Assembly: GCF_016863195.1 (NCBI RefSeq)
Contig: NZ_BOOK01000014.1
Location: 124,001 to 188,000, forward strand
Source of the DNA: Paraplanobispora takensis
GTDB lineage: Bacteria; Actinomycetota; Actinomycetes; Streptosporangiales; Streptosporangiaceae
Length of the DNA stretch: 64,000 nucleotides
Reading direction: 5' to 3'
Of this stretch, positions 27,914-36,067 are shown one piece after another. The notes beneath the pieces are model-generated. The model had not been told where the DNA came from. It saw only the letters and a list, made by a program, of their open reading frames with translations, and did not search any database. Positions within the stretch are counted from its first letter, which is position 1, and each line of letters begins with the position of its first letter. Made by a program: the position numbers and the translations under genes.

Positions 27914-28696
27914 ATGAAACGACTGGCTGAGGTTGATCTGTCCGCCAAGCTCCCGAAGAAGGTCGCCGGCGAGCGGCTCGACACCGCGCTGCACCGCCTG
28001 CTGCGACTGCGGCTGATGCTCGGCGGGCAGATCGGCGACAAGCGCATCGGCCCCCCGCTGTGCGTGGTGTTCGAGGGATGGGACGCCTCCGGCAAGGGAG
28101 GGGCGATCAAGCGGCTGGTCCGCCCGCTCGACCCCCGGCACGTGCGGGTCGCCCAGTTCGCGGCCCCGACCTACGACGAGAAGCGGCACCATTTCCTGTG
28201 GCGCTTCTGGCCCGTGCTGCCCGGCTGGGGCGGCATGGCCGTACTCGACCGCTCCTGGTACGGGCGGGTGCTGGTGGAGCGGGTGGAGGGCTTCGCCACC
28301 GAGGAGCAGTGGTCGCGCGCCTACGGGGAGATCGTGGAGTTCGAGCGCACCCTCGTCGCCGAGGGCATGATCATGGTCAAGTTCTGGATGCACGTCTCGG
28401 AGGAGGAGCAGCTGCGCCGTTTCCAGGACCGGGCCGACGACCCGCTGCGGGCCTGGAAGCTCACCGACGAGGACTGGCGCAACCGTGACAAGCGCGCCGA
28501 CTACGAGGTCGCGGTGGAGGAGATGCTGGAGCGGACCGACCACCCGGACGCCCCCTGGCACGTGGTCCCCGGCGACGACAAGCGCTACGCCCGGGTCACC
28601 GTGGTGGAGACCGTGTGCGCCGCGATCGAGGCCGAGCTGACCGAGCGCGGGCACGACCTGAGCGACCCCGCGCCGGGCGCCGCCGACGACGACTGA
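27914..28696 (+). CDS. ppk2: Polyphosphate kinase 2 family protein
   Basis: A 260-residue PPK2 protein. P-loop GWDASGKGG (from G55), a lid-module arginine segment RPLDPRHVRVAQFAAPT, and Walker B VLDRSWYGRVLVERVEG. PPK2 enzymes transfer phosphate between polyphosphate and nucleotides, here probably making NDP or NTP at the expense of polyP. The single domain of 260 residues places it in the short PPK2 class; the nucleotide preference cannot be read. GGAG at 27909 is close to the ATG, so the Shine-Dalgarno site is poor. It is in line with the lipoprotein gene upstream, 19 nt away. Confidence 0.92.
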   Translation: MKRLAEVDLSAKLPKKVAGERLDTALHRLLRLRLMLGGQIGDKRIGPPLCVVFEGWDASGKGGAIKRLVRPLDPRHVRVAQFAAPTYDEKRHHFLWRFWPVLPGWGGMAVLDRSWYGRVLVERVEGFATEEQWSRAYGEIVEFERTLVAEGMIMVKFWMHVSEEEQLRRFQDRADDPLRAWKLTDEDWRNRDKRADYEVAVEEMLERTDHPDAPWHVVPGDDKRYARVTVVETVCAAIEAELTERGHDLSDPAPGAADDD

Positions 28697-28748
28697 TCCG
28701 GCGGGCCGGCCGGGGACGATGATTTTTCCCGGTCTTGACCAGCCGGGA

Positions 28749-28775
28749 GCGCCCGCCCCGCGGCGGGGCGGGCGC
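28749..28775. terminator. Long GC hairpin between ppk2 and the ferritin-like gene
   Basis: GCGCCCGCCCCGC, a 1-nt centre, and GCGGGGCGGGCGC form a perfect 13-bp inverted repeat. It likely separates ppk2 from the downstream transcript. A TTGACC is visible just before it (28735). Confidence 0.5.
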
Positions 28776-28846
28776 CGGGCGGTACGACTCTCCCGAACGG
28801 GGTACGGCAGGCAGCCCGTGCCGGTCAATCAACGAGGAGAGCACGC

Positions 28847-30055
28847 ATGACCTTCAACCCGCTGCGCGAACGCGGTATCCCCCTGGACCGCCAGCTGCGC
28901 AACTGGCGCGAGCTGAACGTCACGCCGATCGACCCCGACCACGCCGACCCCTACACCCGGTGCCGGATCATCGCCATGAACGGCATCGAGGTCGAGGCGA
29001 TCCTGTTCAGCCACCAGTTCGCCCGGCACTGCCCGGACCCGCTGGTCAAGCAGCAGCTGGCCCGGGTCCGCTACATCGAGGCCCAGCAGCAGAAGGTGGT
29101 CAACTGGCTGCTGCCCGGTCTGGCCTCGGTGCTGGAGACCACGATCGCCTACGAGCAGGTCGCGGTCGACCTGACCGCGTGGGTGGCCCGGATGGAGCCC
29201 GACCCCTACCTGAAGCAGGCCTACCAGTTCGGCGTGCTGGAGGACTTCGACCACCTGTACCGCTACGCCAACCTGTACGAGATGATCGAGCACCGCAAGG
29301 CGGAGAAGATCGTCGACAACCTGACCGAGGTCACCCCGGGCCGGCCCACCTACCTGCACCACCGCAACCCGATCGACAACCTGCGCGAGCCGTACGACAA
29401 GACCGCGGCCGCCCCGATCTCCAAGCTGCACGCGCTGACCATCATGGCCGCCGAGCAGCAGACCATGAACTTCTACATGAACGTCGGCCCGACCTACATG
29501 GAGCCGATCGCCCGCCGGCTCTACCAGGAGATCGGGCTGATCGAGGAGGAGCACGTCACCCACTACGAGTCACTGGTGGACCCGGGGGAGACCTGGTGGG
29601 AGATGCTGCTCAACCACGAGTACAACGAGTGCTACATGTACCACTCCTTCATGGAGACCGAGTCCGACCCGAAGGTCAAGGCGATCTGGGAGCTGCACCT
29701 GAACATGGAGCTGGAGCACCTGCGCATCGCCGCCGAGCTGTTCGAGCGGCACGACGGCCGCGACCCCCAGGAGGTCGTCGCCCCGCAGCTGCCGGCACCG
29801 GTGACCTTCGAGCCGAACAAGGCCTACCTGCGCGAGCTGCTGGCCACGCAGATCGACTTCACCACGATCGGCACCGGCTACGTGCAGGACATGCACGAGC
29901 GCTTCGAGCAGAGGCAGGAGGCGATCCACGGCGGCGACGCGTCCCAGGCGCCCAGCGAGCAGGTGATCGTCGACAACCGTGACAAGTCCGGCCGGGAGTA
30001 CCGGCACGAGACCGACGGACCGCACCCGGTCGAGAGCCTGCGCGCCGACCGCTGA
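28847..30055 (+). CDS. Ferritin-like helical protein of unknown function
   Basis: A 402-residue cytosolic all-alpha protein. Repeated Glu/His helices look like a ferritin-like diiron carrier: GIEVEAILFSHQFARH, RYIEAQQQK, YEQVAVDL, LEDFDHLYRYA, EQQTMNFYMN, EEEHVTHYE, HEYNECYMYHSF and LELEHLRIAAE. At least three E-x2-H or E-x3-H pairs are present, consistent with two metal centres, one per four-helix unit. I do not recognise a named family. GAGGAGA at 28832-28838 is a strong ribosome-binding site 8 nt upstream of ATG 28847. It converges with a hemerythrin gene across a perfect inverted repeat, and lies next to ppk2, so an oxidative or metal stress role is plausible but unproved. Confidence 0.7.
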   Translation: MTFNPLRERGIPLDRQLRNWRELNVTPIDPDHADPYTRCRIIAMNGIEVEAILFSHQFARHCPDPLVKQQLARVRYIEAQQQKVVNWLLPGLASVLETTIAYEQVAVDLTAWVARMEPDPYLKQAYQFGVLEDFDHLYRYANLYEMIEHRKAEKIVDNLTEVTPGRPTYLHHRNPIDNLREPYDKTAAAPISKLHALTIMAAEQQTMNFYMNVGPTYMEPIARRLYQEIGLIEEEHVTHYESLVDPGETWWEMLLNHEYNECYMYHSFMETESDPKVKAIWELHLNMELEHLRIAAELFERHDGRDPQEVVAPQLPAPVTFEPNKAYLRELLATQIDFTTIGTGYVQDMHERFEQRQEAIHGGDASQAPSEQVIVDNRDKSGREYRHETDGPHPVESLRADR

Positions 30056-30080
30056 CGCCCGGCCCCCAGCCGGGCGCCGA

Positions 30081-30126
30081 CACGGCAGGGCCCGCGACCT
30101 CACCGGAGGCCGCGGGCCCTGCCGTG
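30081..30126. terminator. Bidirectional terminator with a 16-bp perfect stem
   Basis: CACGGCAGGGCCCGCG (30081-30096) and its exact reverse complement at 30111-30126 flank a 14-nt loop. It lies between two convergent genes (ferritin-like, + and hemerythrin, -), so it probably ends both transcripts. Confidence 0.85.
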
Positions 30127-30170
30127 CCCGGCGCACTGCCGGGGTACCGCCCTGCTGGAGGGGCGCCGCC

Positions 30171-30755
30171 TCAGCCCTGCTTGCCCATCGCCTGGCGGAT
30201 CACGTCGCGGGCCCGGTCCATCATCGCGACCGGCGTGCCGATCAGCAGGTTCTTGGTCGCCGACTCGGTCCCCGGGTGGGGGTGGGTCGGGGCCATCGCC
30301 TCGGCCGCCTTGACCCCGGCCGCCATGGCGCGGCGCTCGGCGTCGGAGGCGTAGGCGCGCAGCTTCTGGAACTCGTAGCGCTCCTCGCTGCGGGCGTGCG
30401 CCTCCACGGCCGCGCGCAGCAGCAGCAGGTTCTCCGTGAACTGCGGATCCTCGGGACCGGCCTGGTCCATCTTCATCAGCAGCTGCTTGGCCTCGTGCTC
30501 CTCGGCCAGGCGGTCGTCGACCACGGCGTCCCCGCCGTCCAGCTTCTTGCGGGCGTAGGGGTGGACGATCTCCTCCTCGGCCGTCTCGTGCACCGCCAGC
30601 AGCCGGACCAGCCGCTGGAAGGCCTCCGGCCGTTCGGCGGCCGAGGCCTTCTCCACCTCGTCGAACATGTCCCTGATCATGGAGTGCTGCGCCAGCAGCA
30701 GGTCGACGACGTCGTTCTCCTCCATCGCCTCGGGGCGCGGGTGGGCCTTGACCAT
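30171..30755 (-). CDS. Hemerythrin HHE domain protein
   Basis: A 194-residue four-helix protein. Typical hemerythrin ligands are visible: QHSMIRDMF, HETAEEEIVHP (His and Glu), EEHEAKQLL and AHARSEERYEF. It probably binds a non-heme diiron site that senses or buffers O2, NO or oxidants. AAGGAGATCGAC before ATG 30755 is a clear ribosome-binding site. The C-terminal 60 residues are less conserved. It converges on the ferritin-like gene with a shared terminator. Confidence 0.87.
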   Translation of the reverse strand: MVKAHPRPEAMEENDVVDLLLAQHSMIRDMFDEVEKASAAERPEAFQRLVRLLAVHETAEEEIVHPYARKKLDGGDAVVDDRLAEEHEAKQLLMKMDQAGPEDPQFTENLLLLRAAVEAHARSEERYEFQKLRAYASDAERRAMAAGVKAAEAMAPTHPHPGTESATKNLLIGTPVAMMDRARDVIRQAMGKQG

Positions 30756-30883
30756 GTCGATCTCCTTTTCGGATTCCTTCCGGAAGGCGTGGCCTACCCG
30801 CCCCGCCGGGGAGAAACCAGGACGGCGGCGGCGCCCGCCCCCCGGCTCCCGCCGCCACCCCGCTCGGCGGGGAGTTTGCCGGG

Positions 30884-31321
30884 ATGGCGATCGGGCATCG
30901 GCGGGCCATGGGAGACGACGCTGCGAAGGACCCGGGCGGTGCCGCGCTCGCCCGGGCGCACGGGGTGTTCAACGTGTTGTCGGGAGTCTGGCCGCTGGTG
31001 CACCTGCCCAGCTTCGAGAAGGTCTTCGGCCCGAAGCAGGACGACTGGCTGGTCCGTACGGTGGCCGGGCTGCTGGTCGGGGTGGGCTGGTCACAGCTGC
31101 GCGCCGCGGGCGAGCCCGGGGGGGTCCGGCACGCCCGGCGGATCGGGATCGCCACGTCGGCGACCCTGCTGGCCATCGACCTCCTCTACGTGCCGCGCGG
31201 GCGGATCCGCCCCACCTACCTGCTCGACGCCGCCGCCGAGGTGGCCTGGATCACCCTCTGGCGGGCCGCTCACAGGTCGAGGCCGGAGGGGCCGAAGCGG
31301 TCGCGCAGGAAGCGGCTCTGA
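30884..31321 (+). CDS. Small membrane protein, unknown function
   Basis: A 145-residue protein with three hydrophobic stretches (VRTVAGLLVGVGW, GIATSATLLAIDLLYV, AAAEVAWITLW), likely spanning the membrane two or three times, and a basic C-terminus. I do not recognise it. GGGGAG ends 9-10 nt before ATG 30884; ATG 30908 (MGDDAAKD) is an alternative start that would remove eight residues. It is divergent from the hemerythrin gene. Its 3' end overlaps the 3' end of the leftward gene at 31270 by 52 nt. Confidence 0.6.
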   Translation: MAIGHRRAMGDDAAKDPGGAALARAHGVFNVLSGVWPLVHLPSFEKVFGPKQDDWLVRTVAGLLVGVGWSQLRAAGEPGGVRHARRIGIATSATLLAIDLLYVPRGRIRPTYLLDAAAEVAWITLWRAAHRSRPEGPKRSRRKRL

Positions 31322-31887
31322 TCGCGCAGGGCCTGCTCGTCGCCCCGGTGCACCGCCTCGGCCACCGTGCGCAGGGCGGAGTCCAGCAGGTCGAGCTGGA
31401 CCAGCAGCTCCTCGTGGGCGCTGCGATCGCGGTCGCCGCGGCGGGTGAGCGCGTAGGCGGGGGGCAGGTTGGCGTAGGCCTCCAGGCCCGCGGGCAGATA
31501 GTCGCGGATCGTCCGGGAGACGACGTGCAGGTGGTCGGGGGAGGTGGTCAGCGCCTCCGCCCGGTCCAGCACCTCCGCGATCACCTCGGCCAGGGCCTCC
31601 ACCCGCGCCACCACGTCGATGGGGAGGCGCCCCGAGCCCCGCACCCGGCGCAGCAGCGCCTCCAGGTCCGCCCGGAGCGGGCCGGTCTCGGCCTCGGCGT
31701 AGGAGACGGCCGCCCGGGTCCGGTCCGCCGGGGCCAGCAGCGCGCCCACGCCGTACAGCCCGGCCACCACCAGGGGCCAGAACGCGCCGGCCAGGCCGAG
31801 GAAGTGGGCCAGCAGGCCGGCCAGGGCGAGCGCGCAGCCGACGATGTTCCTGGTCGAGCCGAGGTACCCGACCACCCGGTCAAGCAT
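31270..31887 (-). CDS. Membrane protein at the end of the TelA operon
   Basis: A 205-residue protein. An N-terminal double hydrophobic hairpin (residues about 12-50, NIVGCALALAGLLA and WPLVVAGLYGVG) is followed by about 150 residues of charged helices, likely cytosolic and coiled. No named family. The gene starts 89 nt after the VWA lipoprotein gene and is the fourth of that leftward set. Its C-terminus overlaps the convergent small membrane gene by 52 nt. It could anchor the TelA protein or signal to it; this is inference from position. Confidence 0.65.
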   Translation of the reverse strand: MLDRVVGYLGSTRNIVGCALALAGLLAHFLGLAGAFWPLVVAGLYGVGALLAPADRTRAAVSYAEAETGPLRADLEALLRRVRGSGRLPIDVVARVEALAEVIAEVLDRAEALTTSPDHLHVVSRTIRDYLPAGLEAYANLPPAYALTRRGDRDRSAHEELLVQLDLLDSALRTVAEAVHRGDEQALRDQSRFLRDRFGPSGLDL

Positions 31888-31976
31888 GCGCGCGGCCTCC
31901 TCTCCGGGAGGGCCGGGATCGCCCGGACTGCGGGGATCGCGGGGACCGCCCGGCGGCCGGGCTACGGCCGCGGCCC

Positions 31977-33605
31977 TCACTGGTAGCCACGGATCTCCTT
32001 GAACGCCGCGGCCAGCGAGCCGTCGCGGGCGTCGAAGACGGCGCCCCCGGTCAGCTCGGCGACCCTGTTCATCTCCTCCACGTCGCTCTCCCCGAACAGC
32101 ACGACGAAGGTCCGGGGCCGGCGCCCTTCGGGCAGCATCCGATACAGGGACTCGAAGTCCTCCGGTGAGGCGCCGTCGGTGTTCTCGCCGTCGGTCATGA
32201 GCACGATCGAGGTGTAGTGGTCCGGGTCGGCCCGCGTGCTCTCGGCGTAGGCGGCCCGCAGCCCGTCGTAGATCGCGGTCCCGCCGTCGGCGCCGAGACC
32301 CTCGGCGTATCCCCTGATCTCCTCCAGCACCGGTCCGGGGTCGCCCGCGGGCAGCGTGAAGGTGCGCGAGGCCCCGACGCCGTCGCTGAACGGGATCATG
32401 GTCACGGTCTCGCGGCTGCGGAACCGGGAGAACGTCCCGGAGGCCGAGCGGTCGGCGCCGGTCAGCATGACCAGGGCCTCGCGCAGCGCCTCGATGCGCT
32501 CGCCCTGCATCGAGCCGGAGGTGTCCAGCACGAACAGGGCGTGCGCGGGCACCCGAGCCTCGTCGAGGTAGGCGGTGATCAGCTGGTCGGCGGCGGCCCT
32601 GCGGTTGGGGAAGGGCAGCTCCAGCAGGGGCGCCGAGCCGAACTCCGGCCCCGGTCTCACCTCGGGGACGACGGGCCGCCGATGGGTGGTGGTCATGATC
32701 TCCCGCTGCGTGTCCGGCGTGCGCAGCCAGGCGGTCAGCCTGCCGTACAGCTCCCGCTTCTCCGGTGGCGCGGAGGCCAGCAGGGTCAGCGGATAGTCGG
32801 CGGTGACCACGCCGTCGTCGGGGTGGACGAGCGTGAGGTCCTTCATTCCCAGCAGCACCGACTCGTAGTTCACGATGCCGTCCACCCCGCCCCGCCGGGC
32901 GTAGGCGTCGGCCAGCCAGCCCGACGACCCCGCGGTCAGCCGCTGGGCGGAGAAGAACTCCTTCAGCTCCGGCGTGACCGCCGAGACCTGCGCGGCGTCC
33001 AGGGCCTCCCCGGCGTCCGACAGCGCCGCGGCCACGCCGACCAGCGCGGAGAAGCCGGAGTTGGACGAGGCCGGGTTCGCCATGCCGAAGGTGAACCTCC
33101 CCTCCCGGGCGGCGGTGGCGATCTGCTTCCAGCTCGCCTTGCCGCCGGCCCAGCCGAGCTCCCGGGCCTTGGCGGTCCTCAGGCCGAGCAGCACCGGGGA
33201 AACCATGATCTTGGTCTCGGTGGACAGCCGGGCGGGGGCCCCGTCGATCAGCGACAGGTAGCGGTTGGAGGAGAACCAGACGGCGTCGTACTCGCCGTCG
33301 GCGCCGCCGCCCGCCACCTGCTCGGCGCCGTCCAGGGTGCCGGTGTAGGAGATCTTCAGCTTGAGCCCGGAGCGGGACAGCAGCGGTTCGAGGTCCTTGA
33401 CCTCGCTGCCGGCCAGGATCCGCAGCGTGTCCGGATGGTCGCCGATGTCGTCGGGGCCGCACGCGGCCAGGCCGAGCACGAGAGCCAGCGCCAGCGCCGA
33501 TCCCAGGGCCGGCCTCAGGATCGGCCGTCTCGGCGGCCTCGGGGACCGGGCGCCCGCCGGCCGGCGGTCCGGTCCGGGGGCGGATCCCGGCGCGAGGGCG
33601 TTCAT
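31977..33605 (-). CDS. Lipoprotein with solute-binding-like and VWA domains
   Basis: A 542-residue lipoprotein. An N-terminal basic Pro/Arg-rich stretch and hydrophobic run end at a lipobox LAAC (about residue 49). Residues about 55-330 resemble an extracellular solute-binding protein (DAVWFSSNRYLSL, KASWKQIATA, GFSALVGVAAAL). Residues about 350-540 are a von Willebrand A domain with an intact MIDAS: DTSGSMQG, a Thr-containing DGGTAIYDGL, and MTDGENTDG. Such fusions are found in tellurite-type operons. It overlaps the TelA gene by 4 nt (ATGA). The ligand of the binding part is unknown. It should sit on the outer face of the membrane. Confidence 0.85.
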   Translation of the reverse strand: MNALAPGSAPGPDRRPAGARSPRPPRRPILRPALGSALALALVLGLAACGPDDIGDHPDTLRILAGSEVKDLEPLLSRSGLKLKISYTGTLDGAEQVAGGGADGEYDAVWFSSNRYLSLIDGAPARLSTETKIMVSPVLLGLRTAKARELGWAGGKASWKQIATAAREGRFTFGMANPASSNSGFSALVGVAAALSDAGEALDAAQVSAVTPELKEFFSAQRLTAGSSGWLADAYARRGGVDGIVNYESVLLGMKDLTLVHPDDGVVTADYPLTLLASAPPEKRELYGRLTAWLRTPDTQREIMTTTHRRPVVPEVRPGPEFGSAPLLELPFPNRRAAADQLITAYLDEARVPAHALFVLDTSGSMQGERIEALREALVMLTGADRSASGTFSRFRSRETVTMIPFSDGVGASRTFTLPAGDPGPVLEEIRGYAEGLGADGGTAIYDGLRAAYAESTRADPDHYTSIVLMTDGENTDGASPEDFESLYRMLPEGRRPRTFVVLFGESDVEEMNRVAELTGGAVFDARDGSLAAAFKEIRGYQ

Positions 33606-34837
33606 CGGCCCTCCTCCGCCGCCCGGTCCAGATAGGTCCTGACGTGTTCCAGCTCGCCGCTGAGGCTCTGGACGGTGACGGCCATGCTCTCCACGGCCTG
33701 GGCGCGGAAGGAGTCGATCATGTCCATGGTGGCGTAGACGTTGTCGAAGGCCCGGCGCAGGGAGTCCATGTCCACCGTGGTCGAGGCCGCCTGGTTCTGG
33801 ACGGCGCCCGCCTGGGTGCGCAGCATCTCGCTGGTGGCCAGGATCAGGTCGCTCGTCGTGGCGTTGAGCGCGCCGATCTGGTCGAGCACCGGCTTCTGGT
33901 CGGCCAGCGCCTGCGCCACCGTGACCGCGGTGCGCAGTGCGGCGATCGTCGTGGTGGTCGCCCGGTCCACGCCCTTGCTGAGCTCCAGGTTGTTCTTGCG
34001 GACCAGGTCCAGCGCGAGGTAGCCCTGGGCGGAGACGGCCAGCTGGGTGAGGATGTCCTGGTGCTTGTGCCGTACGGTGAACAGCGCGTCGGAGCGCAGC
34101 GCGGTCGCCTTGTCCGGGTCGGCCGCCTCCAGGTGGAGCAGGTGATCCTCGATCGCGGCGTCCAGCGCGGCGGCCATCACCGCGTACTCCTGCAGGCGGG
34201 TCATCGCCTCCCACAGGTTCGCCTTCTCGCCCTCGATCGCGGCGTTGTCCTTCAGCAGCTCGTCCTGGCCGGACTTCAGCGCCCGGATGATGTCGTCGAT
34301 GTGCTTCTGCGCGCTGTGGTACCCGGCGAAATAGTCGCGCAGCCGGTCGCCGAACGGGATCAGCCCGAGCAGCCTGCGCGGCCCGCTCGCCGCCTGCTTC
34401 GGGTCGAGGTCCACCACCGTACGGCGCAGCGCCACCAGCTGCCCGGCCACCCGGCCCTGGGCGTCGGCCGCCTCGCCCTTGGCCGAGGCCAGCGCGGCGA
34501 CGGGACGCTTGAGCATGCGGTTGGCCACCTGGGAGGCGGCGCGGATCTCGGAGTCGCCCATCGAGGCGATGTCGTGCACCTTGCGGGCGAACTCCGGCAC
34601 CCGGGGGTCCATGCCGGCCAGCTCCGCGGCGAAGTCCCTGGCCTTGGCGGCCAGCTCGTCGGCGCGGCCGTCGGGCAGCGGCAGCATGGTCGCGGCGCGC
34701 TCGGCGGGGACGGCGGTCACCGGGGCCGGCGGGGTGAGCGTCAGATCGGGCGGGGTGAGCGTCAGGCCGCCGGTCGTGCCCCCGCCCGCGCGGCCCGTCG
34801 TGTCCCCGGGCGTGTTCGCGGCCGTGTCGTGAGCCAC
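33602..34837 (-). CDS. TelA/toxic anion resistance family protein
   Basis: A 411-residue, helix-rich cytosolic protein of the TelA family (toxic anion resistance). Recognisable parts: GLIPFGDRLRDYFAGYHSAQ, QRHIDDIIRAL-type coil, TRLQEYAVMAAALD, and LVRKNNLELSKGVDRA. The first 60 residues are a Thr/Pro/Gly-rich linker. Family members give tellurite or antibiotic tolerance in some bacteria, but the mechanism is not known to me. AAGGAGG is placed 8 nt upstream of GTG 34837, which decides the start. It overlaps the VWA lipoprotein gene downstream and is separated from the upstream binding protein by 2 nt, so these three form one tight operon. Confidence 0.88.
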   Translation of the reverse strand: MAHDTAANTPGDTTGRAGGGTTGGLTLTPPDLTLTPPAPVTAVPAERAATMLPLPDGRADELAAKARDFAAELAGMDPRVPEFARKVHDIASMGDSEIRAASQVANRMLKRPVAALASAKGEAADAQGRVAGQLVALRRTVVDLDPKQAASGPRRLLGLIPFGDRLRDYFAGYHSAQKHIDDIIRALKSGQDELLKDNAAIEGEKANLWEAMTRLQEYAVMAAALDAAIEDHLLHLEAADPDKATALRSDALFTVRHKHQDILTQLAVSAQGYLALDLVRKNNLELSKGVDRATTTTIAALRTAVTVAQALADQKPVLDQIGALNATTSDLILATSEMLRTQAGAVQNQAASTTVDMDSLRRAFDNVYATMDMIDSFRAQAVESMAVTVQSLSGELEHVRTYLDRAAEEGR

Positions 34838-34839
34838 GG

Positions 34840-35946
34840 TCAGGATCCTCCTTCGGCCTGCGGTACGGCACCGCCGGCGTAGAGCCGGTCGATTGCGGTG
34901 ATCAGCTGTTCCAGGCGCTCGTAGACGGGGGGCTCGACCACGTCCACCAGGTCGCGGGGGACGGCGGCCCTGCGCTCGGCGACCAGGTCCGCGAAGGCCT
35001 CGGGGTCGGCGGTGCGGAAGCCGTGCTCGGCGGCCAGGCGGCGCAGCTGCGGGTCCTCGGTCAGCAGCCGGCCGACCTCGCCGCCCTGCTCGGTGAGCGG
35101 CACCAGGGTGTGCTTGCTGAGCACGGTGGGCGCGGGGTAGAGCAGCCGCATCTCGGGCGTGATCGAGCCGTCGCCGGAGAACAGGCGCGACAGGTACTGG
35201 GCCTCGTAGGTGACGACCATCGGCGTCTTGCCCGAGCCCATCACCAGATAGTCCTCGAACGGCGCCTCGGTCGAGGACTGCGAGTACCCCTGGTCGAGGA
35301 AGACCGGCGCGACCTTCTCGGCCACCCCGGGCACCTGCTCGGCGGTGGTGACCACGTCCTCGCCGTTGGCCACGTAGCTGGTCATCGCCAGATACATGGC
35401 CGCGGAGTTGGAGGTCCTGACGTCGGTGGTGGTCAGCAGCACCCGCTTGCGCGCCGGGTAGGCGGTGTTGCCGGGAAGCCGGTCCCACCGGGTCCCCTCG
35501 GCCACCAGCTCCAGATACCCGGCCATGTCCAGCACCTGGTAACCCCGCCCGGAGTCGCGCACGAGCCCGGCCCGGGTCAGCACCTCGACGATCGGCTGGA
35601 AGGTCGCCACGGTCATCGGCGAGTAGAAGGGGGAGAAGACCCGGGAGACCCCCCGGTCCTTCTTGATCTTCTCCGCCGCGGGCAGGCTGGAGGGGAACGC
35701 GAAGGCGTAGTCGTCGAGCCCGACCTCGGCCGCGATCTGCCGGGAGCCGGCGGTGTCCACCTCCACCCGCAGCCCGTGCTCCTCGAACGCCGCGCGGACC
35801 CTGGGGTCGTCGAAGAACGGCTTCTTCTCCGATCCGATCACGCCCCGCACCACGGCCGGGCCGCCGCCCCCGTTGCCGAGGACGACCGCCGTCACGACCG
35901 CGGCGCCGAGCAAGAGCGCCAGGACGACGCCGATCGATCGTTTCAT
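34840..35946 (-). CDS. Membrane-anchored solute-binding-like protein
   Basis: A 368-residue protein beginning MKRSIGVVLALLLGAAVV, an uncleaved anchor or signal peptide without a clear lipobox Cys. The rest is a type II periplasmic-binding-like fold (FAFPSSLPAAEKI, YSPMTVATFQPIVEVL, LMTSYVANGEDVV-like segment, PMVVTYEAQYLSRL). It heads the leftward operon with TelA, the VWA lipoprotein and a membrane protein. No permease or ATPase of an ABC importer is near, so it may be a sensor rather than a transport component. AAAAGGGGTGAA precedes the ATG. Likely surface-exposed. Confidence 0.75.
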   Translation of the reverse strand: MKRSIGVVLALLLGAAVVTAVVLGNGGGGPAVVRGVIGSEKKPFFDDPRVRAAFEEHGLRVEVDTAGSRQIAAEVGLDDYAFAFPSSLPAAEKIKKDRGVSRVFSPFYSPMTVATFQPIVEVLTRAGLVRDSGRGYQVLDMAGYLELVAEGTRWDRLPGNTAYPARKRVLLTTTDVRTSNSAAMYLAMTSYVANGEDVVTTAEQVPGVAEKVAPVFLDQGYSQSSTEAPFEDYLVMGSGKTPMVVTYEAQYLSRLFSGDGSITPEMRLLYPAPTVLSKHTLVPLTEQGGEVGRLLTEDPQLRRLAAEHGFRTADPEAFADLVAERRAAVPRDLVDVVEPPVYERLEQLITAIDRLYAGGAVPQAEGGS

Positions 35947-36067
35947 TTCACCCCTTTTCCTGAAAATGCCCCTGTAGTGGGGATTATCAGAGGCCGGGAA
36001 AAGGGGTGCGGCGCTTACCGGGCGATATCCGGGAGAATTCAGCCCGTGTTCATTTTCCGGTCACGCC

